Shown here piece by piece: positions 39,858-52,240 of a stretch of DNA of 64,000 nucleotides. Within the stretch, counting starts at the first letter, position 1. Every line of letters starts with the position of its first letter. The position numbers were made by a program, and so were the translations under genes. This DNA comes from Anticarsia gemmatalis (lineage: Eukaryota > Arthropoda > Insecta > Lepidoptera > Erebidae): assembly GCF_050436995.1 (NCBI RefSeq), contig NC_134753.1, positions 1,178,001 to 1,242,000 on the forward strand, written 5' to 3'. The notes under the pieces were generated by a model. The model did not search any database and had not been told where the DNA came from. It was given only the letters and a program-made list of their open reading frames with translations.

Positions 39858-40784
39858 GAGATGAATAAAATTATTGCACATGGAATTAGTGCAAGTTTAT
39901 CCAAGTCGCGTAATTATAAATGTGGTAATATGACGCTAAGTGGCCTGGATGTTGTTATCAGATGCCCACTGATTAGATAAGCTACATAATTATGTGTAAT
40001 ACATGACTAACACTGGGAAATAACAAGATGGTTTAGCGAACTAAGACTGGTAAATTCTGCACTCATATACTATTATCTCTATCCCCCCCCCCTTTCCGAG
40101 CTAGTGGTAGATTCAGTAATTGTAACGACTATCATAAGTGTCAATATTTGACCTAAATGAATAAATGATTTGATTTTGATTTTGATCAAAAAAGTATTTT
40201 GTTTTATATTTCCTTTTATTATATTGAGACGATCAAATATTGGAGCTTCCGACTTTTTATTGTATTTTTGCATTTTTTCACGGCCATATAAAAGTTTACC
40301 TTTACAAACATACATACTTTACATAGTTTATGTATCACGGCTGTTATACCCGAATTGACGCAAAGGTGGCTGAAATATAGAAGCTAACCATTTTGCCGTA
40401 AACGGGAATAGAAGTCCATTAAGTCCTTATGGGCAGCAGTCGTAAGCAGTTACTTATTCGGAGATTCTCAAAAAATACTTCACGTATAAAATTATCCTGG
40501 TAATCTAAATATCGGTCAAAGAGACACAGATCGTCTTACACATATATCAATCATGTGGTTCAAACAAATAAACAAAGACTCGAACAAAGATTGAGCATAA
40601 TTTCAAAATTCCACGTATTGTAAATTATACTTCGTAATACTGTACACGCATGCGCATGCGCACAAAAACTCAAAATAATTTGAATTTGATTGAAAGTGAA
40701 GGCTAACTGCATTTTGATCGAACATAATGTAAGGTGCCGAAGACACTGCAGTACATTCCAATTGAGAACTGGTTGCAAGTCAAT

Positions 40785-40960
40785 AAAACCGGTACTGTTT
40801 GCGATTAAATGTCGGGTTTGATTCCCGTGTAGGACAAAGTCTTATATAGTTTGGACTTTTTGTGGAATATTCTCAATAGCTGCTCAGAGTTTGGTATCGT
40901 GTCTAGTCTATGTCTTTGTCTCGTGTCTTTATGACAAAAGACTCTTCATCTACTAAGTAA
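40785..40960 (+). repeat. tRNA-headed SINE, gggcaaag family
   Basis: B-box-like gggtttgattcccgtgtagg, then acaaagtcttatatagtttg, gaatattctcaatagctgct and agtttggtatcgtg. It serves as the least interrupted copy of the body in this window. Confidence 0.65.
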
Positions 40961-41599
40961 ATAAAAAAAACAAATAGATTTTGTTACTAACACTATAACA
41001 ATATTGGTGCATTTCGCAGGTATAGAAGACAGAATAGGTAATTATATTAAAGTTATGGCACAAAACTAAGAACTATATTTCGAAAATGGTGTTAGACCTT
41101 AAATAAAAGGCAATTTAAGTTAGGTGTTTATTACATAAAACTTGTAAAGGAAACAGTGCCTGCTTAAACTCATAACAGGTATGTTTGAAGTGAATTTGTT
41201 CAAATACATCATATTTTTCTTACTCTCGCAATGTCACTTCGATTGAAATCAACCTTAATCACGTCCTCAATATTTTCAAGTGAAATGAAAAAAGACCATA
41301 CAAACGGAAACCAACATAAATATTTAGGTAATACTCAGAATATTGCATTGAAGTTAAAATATGTGCTTTAAGAATTTATCTCTTTATTTATATGAAAAGA
41401 ACATTTTAAAAAAGCTCTTTTGACACTAATAACTTTATTATGGGATATTTGTATCGTCAGATTAACTTTATTTGAGGAATATTTGTGACTGATGATTGCA
41501 TGGAATGTCTGTCAAAAGCTTTGAAATGATTGATCAACTATTTTGAGATTAGCAAACCCAGCCCTTAGTAAGTTAGGAGATTGTTACTATTTGCACCAG

Positions 41600-41835
41600 G
41601 ACTTTTTATATGTGTAAGAATAATATAATCAGTCGACAACTTCAGAATTGATGTATTACCACTAACTAATTTAAGATGAACCTTTGTCGGTTATATTTTT
41701 GTTTGTGAATGTGTCTGGGTTGAGATTTGAACCGTGACTTTTTCATGTGTAAGAAGAATGAGTTAAAAACGTCAAATTAATGTATTACATAATTGATTTA
41801 AGATGAACCCTTGTCAGTATTTTAATTTAAAATTG
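41600..41835 (+). repeat. Imperfect duplication
   Basis: gactttttatatgtgtaaga .. attgatgtattac .. aatttaagatgaacctttgtcggt is repeated about 140 bp downstream as gactttttcatgtgtaagaa .. attaatgtattac .. gatttaagatgaacccttgtcagt. Confidence 0.6.
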
Positions 41836-43809
41836 ACTGAATTAGGATGGTCTTAAAAAGGAGTAATAACAAGCAGTTTAATAACTAAGTTTCACGACTT
41901 TCGAATTAGTGTCTGAGTGCGTATCTAATGTGACAGACAAAATTTCTGGCAAAAAATTATAGAAAGTTACAGAACTTCCTATAATTCTAAAGTTTGAATC
42001 ATTAAATAATGTTTCCCTTGAGGTATAATCCTGCAAATTATACGATATTTGCTAGAACTTTCTAGTTAGAAAAGCGTTAGGGTACAAGACCCTAAAGTGG
42101 GCAGACGCTGAGGTATGAATGAATCGAGACATCGCTATATTTGTAACTTATACATAAAGCATGGGGTAGGGTGAGCGTGCCAGTTCGCGGCTGTTGCATT
42201 TTTATTATGATTCATGTTATTATTTGCTGTGCTGTGCTTTTATATTTGTTTTACTATATATGACTTGTGTGTTTTTTAACGACTATAGTAAAGTTCAATC
42301 ACAGATTCCTATATTATAATTAAGATTGATGAGTCTGTCAATCGCAATATCTTCTTTTTTCTTAATTCGTTTCTAATTTTAAGACCTAATTGTACTTTTT
42401 AGTTAGGTCTTCAGGTAACTGTACGATTTTTATAAGAAACTAAAGCAAGCATTTTTATATAAGACAATATTTAAGTAAAAACTTATGCTTAAGTCCATGC
42501 GAATAAAACCAGGATAAAAAACGTTTGTAGTACATTAAAACTTTTGCAGATACAATTTGGTAAGAATTTCAATTTTATTGCGTTAATGTTTCCTGTGACT
42601 CATTGAAGATGAAGACTTTAACACAAACAAACTTTTCAATTATTGCCTGTTTATGATTAAATTCAGTTCCAGAAGCTTTATTGACTCGTAAAATATAAAT
42701 TACTGATTTTTAGTACACTTTTTATAGAAGTGTGGAAAAAGACTAAACTTAGTTGTTCAAAATTATTTGGGTCGTTTCGTTTTAGATAATATAACATCGT
42801 GTTTGACATGTTACATGTAACAACATGTTTTTTTTAAATATTTGAGTAGATTGCAGTTTCAAGAAAGTTTATTTGTTAGCCTTTATTTCGGTCTTTTAAA
42901 TTGCTTGACCTGAATTTCAGCACGTTATAAAGTGCATCTACCTTAGGCTATATCATTTTATTTATAAATATAAAATAGTAAAGGTATTTAAAATATATAT
43001 TATGTAAAGAAAACAATTGACAAAAATATATTGAATACAATTAATTAGTGGGACTAACAAAAACATTCAGATAAAGTAAAAAAATACTCTCCATTTAGTA
43101 TCAGCAAGTTGTTATTATACGAGATAAATCTGTAAATTATAAACAATATAATATCATAAAGTCTATTTATAATTGAAAAAAACTTAGATTAATTTACGCA
43201 CGGGTCGTACAAACATAATTAGGAATAATATATTATCTACCGGTCAGCTTAAATGTCAAAGAAACAGATTATAAGGAGAAGAAAACCCCATTACTTTTAG
43301 TTTATCAACTCAAATAAAAACAAATACAATAGGTGGTTTATCAGAAGTAAATATTGAAAAGCATGGGCACAATTGTTCCAAAAAGATCTGAGGTCTTAAA
43401 AGAACTGAATAATAATATGTAATCCGATTATTTGAAGAAAAAATTGTGTAAAATTTACTTTGTACCTAAGTTGCTGTTGCATTATAAATGCTTGCTTGCT
43501 TGCTTATTTAAAAACATTCCATTAGTTTCAAAATACAATACCGGGAATTCCCGTTTATTAACAAAATCAATCACTTCTGCTTTAGGTACAAAAACTATAT
43601 TAATTTATCTATAAGAAAAACCATAAAATAATATAAAATAAAATAATAACAAATAAAATAATATAAAAGAACCTAACTGATTAGCCAGACCACTCACGTG
43701 CAAACCACCCCACTGTTTCGGTTGCTCAGGGGATTAATTTATTAATGAAAAGAAAAAAAATTGTCTGTCTATATTTATATTTACGCAAAATTTCTTGTAA
43801 ATGAAATAA

Positions 43810-43872
43810 ACAGTTCAGCCGCAAAGCGTACCTAACAGAGTAGACTTTCGCGTTTATAATATTAGTATTACA
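43810..43872 (+). repeat. Right-end fragment of a type B/C short element
   Basis: agagtagactttcgcgtttataatattagtat matches the right end of the CAGA-type elements. It ends about 80 bases before the next gene's start codon. Confidence 0.55.
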
Positions 43873-43879
43873 GCATCTA

Positions 43880-43951
43880 GGTATAGGCTCGTTCGCCCTA
43901 CAGATTGGCGGCACGCGTGTCTCGCGCCAGTAGCACTCGCGCCGCGGTCAC
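43880..43951 (+). promoter_or_regulatory. GC-rich 5' UTR/promoter-proximal stretch
   Basis: ggctcgttcgccctacagat .. cgcgtgtctcgcgccagtag .. gcgccgcggtcac is CpG-rich against an AT-rich background, directly before the ATG. No TATA box is obvious. Confidence 0.4.
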
Positions 43952-44302
43952 ATGATGCTGTGCCTATCCCTGTTTGTGTTCCTGCTCACACACGGCAGTC
44001 GGACCGCGCACGTCACCGACTCACCGAACATATTCGACCGTTTAATACAAAAAATTGAAAAAATAAACCCGCCGAGCCGCGAATTGGGGCATTCACCCAC
44101 AGACAAATTGTATGAAAAGTTGGATTATTTAAATTCTTTGGAGCCGGATAAGGATTTCACTGATGAGGTTCAGTTGCTGTCTGCTATGCATAGTTGGTTG
44201 AGTGCGGAGCAGATGCACGGGGTGGTGAAGGAAGTGCAAAGAATGAAGGCTGAACGACTGGAGAATGATATCGAGTATAATGATGGTGATTGGAATGATG
44301 AG
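43952..44302 (+). CDS. First coding exon of an unrecognised secreted acidic protein
   Basis: ATGATG followed by 117 codons up to the donor gatgag|gtgagt, phase 0. The N-terminus MMLCLSLFVFLLTHGSRTA is a good signal peptide. The mature part is charged and mostly acidic, with FDRLIQKIEKINPPSREL, YEKLDYLNSLEPDKDFTDEV, WLSAEQMHGVVKEVQ and an acidic end DIEYNDGDWNDE. There are no cysteines after the signal and no motif I recognise. It could be an extracellular or secretory-pathway protein, possibly calcium-binding given the acidic cluster (inference). The 80 bases upstream are GC-rich (cgcgtgtctcgcgccagtag), unlike the surroundings, which suits a promoter and 5' UTR. Downstream exons were not found, so the first intron is either long or the next exons are small. 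Confidence 0.75.
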
Positions 44303-47100
44303 GTGAGTTTTGGTTTTGTTTTTGTTTTTTAGTCATAAAGTCGTGTTTGCGTTTTGTGAACAAAAATAAAAAAAAATGGGATTTCAATGAATAATATTTT
44401 TTTGTGAAACCTTAGTTCCTTTGCAACTTTTTAAATGTAAAATCTTATAAACTCAGTCATTATTTAACAAGAACATTCTAATATTATTACGATAAAAATA
44501 TTTATGAAAATGAGTAGGATTTTTTTATGCAATAGGTACTTCATAGAAAATAATTTGAAACATAAAATAAAAAGAGTGTATAATATAATTACAAGTCGTA
44601 ATTTTAAATTTCAATATCAAACACAACACCCAATATTTTTTTGAGTCAGTTTTAATAAAAAAACGCGACTGAAAAATAACATTATCACAAAACATGAGCA
44701 AAAAACCTAAAACATCAAACAAAAATTTTACTCTCCTGAATAGCTATCGTTTAAAACATCAGTTTAAATCGTAAAAGCTGGTTTTATTTCTATCATTCTT
44801 GGAACTAAAGTGCAGTATTAATTGGTTCGTTTTAACTATAAACTGTTTAAATAATCGCGGCATCTTAGATATACACGTACTTCGAAGAAATAGATTAGAT
44901 TAATGTTTCTCGAAATACGATTGTTAATTAAGAAATCTAACACAATTTTGTTGGAGCTTTTTAAAGTAGAAATTCTTGCTGTAGTTAAGAGTGTTATCGA
45001 TTTCTTTAGATAAGTTTTGACCTTGTTTTTATTGATTTTTAAATATTGGCCTTTATTGTATAAGGGCTTAGATTAAAAGGCTTTAAGCTACAAATAAATA
45101 TAAAAACTGGATTAAAAGTATGTTTTACAGGTACAGTACAGCGTAAAAAGACATTATTTTTTGGTTTAATTCCAAAAAGTAATCACACATAAAAAAAAAA
45201 CTAACGTTTCATTTCTTTCTGATGTAATGAAACCTATAAAACGCTTTAAAACGCTATTTTATAATATAAAACACGTAACAGTACCAATTTGCTATAAATA
45301 CGAATCTAACAAATTAAATCAATCAACCCAAGAATCGAACCTAACTCTAAATTGGGATTTACCCATATCAGACAAAAAAACGTAGACAAAATAAATTTAA
45401 CCATACAAGCAAATAGTAACAATAAAATGTACTACAAATTCTCTATTTACAACATTACAAGCCATGCAGATAATCTATATCGTTTACTCGCGAGGGGTCA
45501 GCAGTTCATGAGATAGTGCACACTTAAGTACCGACATTACGTTGTAAATACTAGACTGGGTATTAGACCTAAAGATCTATGCGGACTGTATGTACCTTTA
45601 GAATAATCCTGTACTTTTGTTATGGGGTAAGCAGAGTGATCGGTACTTATTCACTAAAATTAAGCACTATGATTCTGCACCCGATTTTGTCCGAAGTATG
45701 GGTAAATAGTATCCTTATTATGTAAATTAATAATTTTAGTAATGCTATTAGGTAGGTGTCAGCGTTTCTCGAAAAATAATCTTGAGGATTTTTGGTTTAC
45801 CCAAAAAAACAACTAAATTGGTTTAGCTATTTAACCATGACATTGTTGCATTTCAACAGAAATGCAAAAATCCCAATATCACTTTGTCCAACTCGGAAAT
45901 CGAACCTAAGACCTCTCAATCTGCTGTCGCTATCATTCGTATCATAGAAGCAGTTATAAAGTATGTTACATTACCATATTTTTTAGGCCATAGGGCCATT
46001 TTCGATGTTAACAAGATTCAAACTTGTAAGTTTTATCTAACACGGTACACTACATCAAATTATATCAGAATGCACGCCCCGGGGTACGAACCTGCACTCA
46101 TTAGGCGCTTGTACCGATATGCTTATGGTAATGTATGGTAATATACCATGTTTAGTTTAAGAAGTTTGTAAGATATTTTTAATGCAACTTAAAATTACAA
46201 TGAATAATGATATCATGTATACTAGTAATTATTACTTTATTACTATTAAATAAAAATAAATTATTATTATGGTACGAAAAAAAATAACTTTCGCGTCGTA
46301 TAACTAAATAGAAGCAAAGAGTGCCAAAACGTCGAGCAAAAGGTGGTACCTAAATACTAAACTCCGGGCTACTATTGGGAATACGATCGAAAAACGGTCT
46401 TTTTTACATAATTTGTATAAGTATATTAATAGCTTATTTCAGTTAAAATACGTGTTATAAATTGTACATATTCTTATGTAAATAGCAAAGCAATACAAAA
46501 CTGTATTATATATTAAAAAACAGTTCGGAAAGAGAGAATCAAATTTCATTCAATATTTTGTTGTACGGGGCAGTTTATAAGCAGTGCAATTGTCGCAAAA
46601 AGTCTCATTTACTATCCATTGAATAATTCAAGACTAGCAAACGTAATTTTACCGTAATATTAAAAAAGAAACACAATATTACACAACACCAATACAGACT
46701 AAAGTCTCGTAATACACAGATTGTGTTCTGTCATTGTGACATGAGCACGACAATAGACTATCTTCGCCGTCAGTAAGCACTAAACACTATTGACATGACA
46801 GTGGAAAATGTGTTAACTATGCAAAATCAATGTTACGTAAGATTGCAAGTATTTACAATATTGTTTAGTTCAGAAGCTTTTACTTGCGATTTCTTTAGTG
46901 TAGACATTCATTCATTGGCCTGTGTCCATCTATTGCAGATGATTCAGGTGGCGTCAGATAGAGGAATATTAGTAATGAGGGAACATTTTCGTTCGTGACT
47001 TAAAAGACCTATGCGGGAGTGACAACCGTGTAGACATTAGAAGCATTCTTAGCTTCTTGTTTTTTACACTGTACAAGTGTACACCTATTTCAGTTCTTTT
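44303..47100. other. Probable intron 1 of the 43952 gene; no exon seen
   Basis: AT-rich throughout. A degenerate reverse SINE head is at 45885-45935 (ctcggaaatcgaacctaaga). Open frames present have no recognisable domain. Confidence 0.5.
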
Positions 47101-47107
47101 TTTAATT

Positions 47108-47285
47108 ACAACTCCCGCACTAAGAATTGCTCTTGTGTCGCGGGGACTTTACAAACATACAAACAACGGAGACAAAGTACAACTAGACCCGAAACAATTA
47201 TTTGTGGAACGCACAAATTATTGCTCTGTGTGGGAATCGATCCCACGACCTCCCGTAGCAATGGTATTGGCGTGGCGACCTAAAC
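47108..47285 (-). repeat. tRNA-headed SINE with conserved hairpin, copy 1
   Basis: In reverse it contains the tRNA-like head ggtcgccacgccaat .. gtgggatcgattcccacac, then aataatttgtgcg..cacaaataattgtt, the ttgtttgtatgtttgt segment and gcgacacaagagcaattctt. Related copies are at 48292-48492, 50563-50740 and 60822-60990. The protein frames across it are artefacts. Confidence 0.85.
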
Positions 47286-47310
47286 TAAATTATTAAATTA
47301 AATTAAATTA

Positions 47311-47548
47311 TAAAGGCCCTCATAGTCAGTTGCGCGCACTGGTCGCGAACTGTGGGTTAAGCAAACCTTGACGCGGTCTTTCTATAGTAGGGTGATCGCA
47401 TAGTGGTATTTGACTGTCTCCGTGCTTCGGAGAACACGCAAAAAGTCGGCCCCGGTTGTCAATTAAAAACCACAACAAAGACCTTCGGGCGGCTTAAACA
47501 ACTTTGACACTAGGTTTACCACTTACCATACGATAAAAAGAAAATAAG
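47311..47548 (+). repeat. 5S rRNA-headed SINE, copy 2
   Basis: ggccctcatagtcagttgcgc .. gtgggttaagcaaaccttga .. cgcggtc .. agggtgatcgcatagtggta, then ctccgtgcttcggagaacac and tttgacactaggtttaccac. Collinear with 39167-39418. It starts right after an aatta-rich run that ends the preceding SINE. Confidence 0.8.
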
Positions 47549-47799
47549 TTAAAATTATGAATACAAAAATAATGACTTTTTATATTTCAGACTAGTTATT
47601 TTAAAGCAAAAAACCTTTTGAAATTCCCGCTTTGATAAGGTTTATAACGAGCTATTATTTGACCCATTTTTATACCATAAAGAGGTTTTTCCTGTTACCT
47701 ATATTATTCTTATTTTTACTATGATGTTAATTACGATTTTAATGTTTCTGATGAAAATTATGAATTCCCGCAGAATTTTATTTTATCTACGCATTTTTA

Positions 47800-47890
47800 C
47801 CTACCATGACATAACCATGTCTACCAATGACAGCGGAAGAGACAGACAGATAGACAGATTTACGCTCTTTCGCTTTTATAATATTAGTAG
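47800..47890 (+). repeat. Truncated CAGA-type short element
   Basis: agagacagacagatagacag .. cgctttcgc-like end and ttataatattagtagtaata: right end of the type B/C family. Confidence 0.55.
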
Positions 47891-48291
47891 TAATAGTATA
47901 GCACAGAAGTATAGATTACAGTGATGAAATGTTAGTAAAACGTTTGCGTAAAATGTGTCACATCAATTTCAGTATTATATTACTCACGGTAAAACATACA
48001 TATAGGTATCTAATAACATGAAGAAATCTGTCGGTCTTTAAGTCTTAACAGTTACAAACATTTGAAGAAGATTTTTCAAACACTTAGATTACACACCATA
48101 AATGAAAGAACATTTTATTTGAGCGCAGAGCAGTGATTCTATTATATCTTTTAACTTTTGCGTATTAACCTGAAACCTGAAAATAAACATAAAAAATTGC
48201 TGTCCTGATACGGATATTAAACCTAGCAGAGTAACTTGGCGTACCCTAATAATTAGTTAAAACGTTTCATTTATTTATTTTTTTTCCTTTT

Positions 48292-48492
48292 TCAATAAGA
48301 CAAACCCCGTACTATGAACTGCTCTTGTATCGCGGGGACTTTCACAAACATACAAACAACGGGCACAAAGTACAACAGACCCGAAACAACTATTTGTTGA
48401 CCGCACAAATAATTGTACCGTGTGGGAATCGAACCCACGGCCTCCCGACGCAATGATAGTGGCGTGGCGACCACCTTAAACACTGCGCCATA
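48292..48492 (-). repeat. tRNA-headed SINE with conserved hairpin, copy 2
   Basis: The most complete reverse copy: tatggcgcagtgtttaaggt (A box region), cgccacgccactatcattgc, cgtgggttcgattcccacac (B box), hairpin arms, gtttgtatgtttgtgaaag, gcgatacaagagcagttcat. Confidence 0.88.
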
Positions 48493-49600
48493 ATATCACC
48501 AAAGTATCAAAAATCGTTAAAAACTCCTAGAGTCAAACAATATACTAGTTTCAAACAACGCCGCGTATATTCCTAGTATATTTGACACAATTACACGATC
48601 TATTTATGACGTAACAAAACTGCGTGCGCGCAGCTGATCGCTTACGACATTTCACTCCAACTGTAAAATAGTTCCGATCAAAGAAAAACTCACTAATTCT
48701 AATGTTCATCTTTTTGTTCAAATTGTGAACTTTATTGCATTTGAAGTCAAAGTGATTTCACAAAATGCGTATTGCATAATAACATCAAAAGAAGGGTTTT
48801 GAATTGCATATGTTATGAATTCCTTTCAAAATGAAAAGAACATTTTATGTTACTGACTGTTCTCAAATAGACAATTTCCAAGAAAACTATGTAATTAATT
48901 TCAAACAAAGTGCAATTCAAAAATATTCCTGTTTCGTGACTATTGTCTAATATTTCAGTAAAATTAGCACTCACACACTCACGCATTATGCATTTTAGTT
49001 GATATTATTTGATGTTTTGGCATTGCTTTATTTAACATACTGTGTCAAAATACTAAGTAAACCACAATACTTCACTATACTACAATCCTTACTAATATTA
49101 TAAACGTGAAATTGTGCTTTGGTAGGGTAGTCCCCGAGAAAAGCTACTTAACGTATTTTATTCATAACTGGCTGACTCACGCAATTTCGCTCACGAATTT
49201 TCATAATTATAATATTTGTTCATAAAAACATTTCCCGTGCTCATAGAGACAATTATACAAATATAATAAGCCGTATTGATAGAGCTATTCTTAAGCTTAG
49301 CAACATATTTGGCGATTAATTATAATGTATAAAAAGATGGACTATTAACACAAAACTAGTACTTACTTATTATAAAAAATGTATATAAATATTTGTGTTC
49401 AAGACTGTCCAGTGTACATATCTCGCAGACTAAAAGCTTACATAAACTTAATTATACATGTAGTAAGCCGGTTACCTTTAGCTTGCCGATAGATATCAGA
49501 TTACAAGTACGTTAATGGCGTTCGAACTAATATACTATGTGCCATGTTACCTTATAAGGGACCTCTAGAGATCAGCTAGTTTGCTTGTTTAAAGCTAATT
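48493..49600. other. No gene seen
   Basis: AT-rich. A degenerate short element (ttactaatattataaacgtg .. ggctgactcacgcaatttcg) spans about 49085-49200. Confidence 0.45.
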
Positions 49601-49614
49601 TTAAGGGTGTTACA

Positions 49615-49700
49615 CACAGTAGAGAAGCCGGCATTACCGCCTCGGCTTGCCGGCTTACCGCGCGGATTGCAATGACAGTTTGCTCCCGGGGTAATGTTGT
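49615..49700. repeat. GC-rich palindromic patch
   Basis: gccggcattaccgcctcggc and ttgccggcttaccgcgcgg form overlapping short inverted and direct repeats between gtgttacacacagt and gttgtgtatag. Probably a repeat fragment. Confidence 0.4.
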
Positions 49701-49816
49701 GTATAGTTCAAACGACTCTTTTGCTTTATAACAACACTAATGCAATATGTTTTTTCTTGAAAACCATGCTGTATGGAGGATTTGACTGATGTTCTTACAT
49801 CCTTGCTTGCCTGACG

Positions 49817-50106
49817 TCAATATTCCTTGGGAAAACTACGTTTAACTGGAAAGTAGAAGGGAAATTTGGGATACATGTTTATGAAATAGAAATCTGGGAT
49901 ATAGGTTGGGGCGGACCTGTGGGACACTAGCTGTGGAGAAGAAGTTGCTGAAGGCTGCAGTGGCTCGAGTAGGTCGGGACTACATGCCCGAATGTCTCTA
50001 ATCTTTGATCGGTCAGGTCTATAGATAGAGTCATTCCTGACCAAATTGAATCGACTAACAACTGATACTCGACGACTTTCTGCTTTCTTCTGCGTTTGGT
50101 AAAAGC
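49817..50106 (-). CDS. Possible terminal exon on the minus strand (weak)
   Basis: On the minus strand an acceptor-like ctcctacacacag precedes about 95 open codons: FYQTQKKAESRRVSVVSRF, NDSIYRPDRSKIRDIRACS, PDLLEPLQPSATSSPQLV and a tail ending FPKEY and TGA. The composition (Ser, Arg, Pro, an RRVS site that could be phosphorylated) is more protein-like than chance frames nearby. No domain is recognised, and no partner exon, codon bias test or homologue is available. It may equally be a transposon remnant. Confidence 0.2.
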
Positions 50107-50562
50107 CTGTGTGTAGGAGCCTTTAGGGCTGATTAAGTGTGAAATATAAACTACTTGTTTTTGCTTATATTTTGTGTAAAAAATAGCTTATACATATATT
50201 TACATAATGCAGTTTAAAATTATCAAGTAAAGTAACTTCAGAGATAGTTATCGGGTGATTTTTATCGTATAATTATACATGATTATTGCTATTTTCTACT
50301 TATCCATACATAATTTTTATATTTAAAAATATCGTAGGTAATATGTAAATGTCAAGAAGAAATTAAAAGTTATTAACTTTTTGTTAAATAAGTTGAAAGA
50401 AATTATATGTTACCTGTTTTATGTTCAAAATATGACTTTTACTAGATAAGATAACGCATTTTATAAAAGGTGTATGTATGGAATGAAATATATCCAATTA
50501 TTCAAACTGGCAATTAACATTGTTGGTGACGGGAATTTTGTAAAATAATATCCTTCCCTCAT

Positions 50563-50740
50563 TAGGCCCCCTGTCACCATTGAGTCGGGAGGTCGTGGGT
50601 TCGATTCCCACACAAAACAATTATTTGTGCGATCCACAAATAATTGTTTCGGGTCTGGTTGTGCTTTGTGTTCTTTGTTTGTATGTTTGTCAAAGTTCCC
50701 GCGTCACAAGACCAATTCTTAGTGCGAGAGTTGTATTTTT
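50563..50740 (+). repeat. tRNA-headed SINE with conserved hairpin, copy 3
   Basis: gtgggttcgattcccacac (B box), then a perfect 14-bp stem aacaattatttgtg / cacaaataattgtt at 50616-50648, then tgtttgtatgtttgtcaaag and gtcacaagaccaattcttag. The A-box end is truncated. Confidence 0.85.
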
Positions 50741-50974
50741 TAAAGTAGTAAGGCATACGCCTTGTAGCAGACGTAAAGTTATAAATAAAATATACGTAAA
50801 TGTAGTACTATCAAGCTATAATTACTATATTAGTTATTAATGTTCGTTCCCAATACAAATAGCGATCGGTAATCCAAGGTCCAACCGCGGCAGTTTTGTA
50901 ACCGCAAATACCTATCTACTTGTTTCATAAATTATATAAATAAGTTATAAGTACCTAACTACATTTGTAGTCGG

Positions 50975-51420
50975 GACGGTAGCGTGTTCGAGTGCTAATT
51001 AAAGAGGTCGCGGATTTGATTCCCGGGTCGGGCAAAATTAGACTTTTCTAATTTATTTTATAACTAGCTTTTACCCGCGACTTCATCCGCCGACTGAATT
51101 TTTCCATGGGAATGCCTCTTTTTCGCGTGGTAAAAAGTAGCCTATATGCTTTCTCGGTTATCAAAATTTCTCCATACCAAATTTCATGCAAATTGGTTCA
51201 GTAGTTTAGGCGTGATTGAGTAACAGACAGAGTTACTTTCGCATTTATAATATTAATAAGTATGGATATTCTCCATACTAGCTTGGAGTTTAGTATCATG
51301 CCCCGTATACAGCTTGCAAACTAATTACATGGGCTAATAATTGTATGTGGCGAAACGTGTGTGTATTTCATACACCGAAATTTACATCTTTAGATATAAC
51401 GGACGTTAAGTTACAAATAA
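50975..51420 (+). repeat. gggcaaag-family SINE split by a type C element
   Basis: The SINE head (gatttgattcccgggtcggg and caaaattagacttttc) occupies 50975-51062. A complete type C element follows (51063-51267), then the SINE body resumes at 51268 (attctccatactagcttgga .. gaaacgtgtgtgtatttca .. ttacatctttagatataacg). This is a nested insertion. Confidence 0.8.
51063..51267 (+). repeat. Short interspersed element, type C
   Basis: actagcttttacccgcgact .. cgtggtaaaaagtagcctat .. ccataccaaatttcatgcaa .. cagacagagttactttcgca .. aagtatggat. Left half unlike type A, right half shared with type B. Second copy at 51471-51690. Confidence 0.88.
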
Positions 51421-51470
51421 ATAATAAACGCATTAAGTCTTCCAGCAAAATTTAATTAATTTTATTTAAT

Positions 51471-51690
51471 ACTAGCTTTTACCTGCGACTTCGTCCGCCA
51501 CCTGAGTTTTCCCATGGAAATGCGTCATTTTCCCGGGTAAAAAGTACTCTGTGCCCTTTCTTGGGTATCAAAATATCTCCATACCAAATTTCATGCGAAT
51601 TGGTTCAGTAGTTTAGGCGTGATTGAGTAACAGACAGACAGACAGACAGACAGACGGAGTTACTTTCGCATTTATAATATTAGTATGGAT
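51471..51690 (+). repeat. Short interspersed element, type C, second copy
   Basis: actagcttttacctgcgact .. cccgggtaaaaagtactctg .. a CAGA array (51633-51654) .. gttactttcgcatttataat .. tagtatggat. Confidence 0.9.
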
Positions 51691-52184
51691 TTAACTCAAT
51701 TTCTGCAAAAATGTTCTATGCGTCTGTCCAACTATCGGGGGCAGTAGGTACCTACTAGTGTTCAAGTTGTTTGACGACACTTATAACATTTACGATTCTA
51801 TCATTCATTGAGAAATAGGTGAAGGATATCAATGATTTATAGTCAATAATGTTCAATAAATTATGTTAATATCTTCATAGGTGCCAGGACTCGTAAAAGG
51901 TTTATAGATGTCAGAATTTTGAGGCATTGGTCGTTAAATTGGTGGTAAATATGTATAAACACTCGCGCTTGCTACAACCATGGGAAAATGAGAAAAACTT
52001 GCCTTACTGAGTGTTTTTTAAAACAGTTCTTGAAGGGATTTAAAGTCTATAAAGACTCTAGTTTATTATAGCCAAAGAGAACGAGAGGATACTTTTTTTA
52101 GAACCTATACCGTCCATTATTTTAGTCATCAATACATCGTCGGAACTTTAGCTAATTTACGAAAATCTTAATAAAATGTTACAC

Positions 52185-52240
52185 TTAAACGCTGTTGATT
52201 AGATAGACTACTGCTATATGTACCTCAGAAACCGGGGATA
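52185..52240 (-). mobile_element. Half copy of the gtttctgaggtacattta MITE
   Basis: ttaaacgctgttgattagat .. ctatatgtacctcagaaacc matches the right arm of 54276-54398 and 39735-39857. Confidence 0.65.

Larger units (their letters stand above)
39858..43800. other. Intergenic, no gene seen
   Basis: AT-rich. Contains an imperfect duplication at 41600-41835 and a SINE at 40785-40960. A poly-C run is at 40083-40092. Confidence 0.5.

Noticed and set aside
47057..47296. Protein-coding frames overlapping 47057-47296 and 48292-48483
   Set aside because: They read through SINE copies, including the tRNA-like head.
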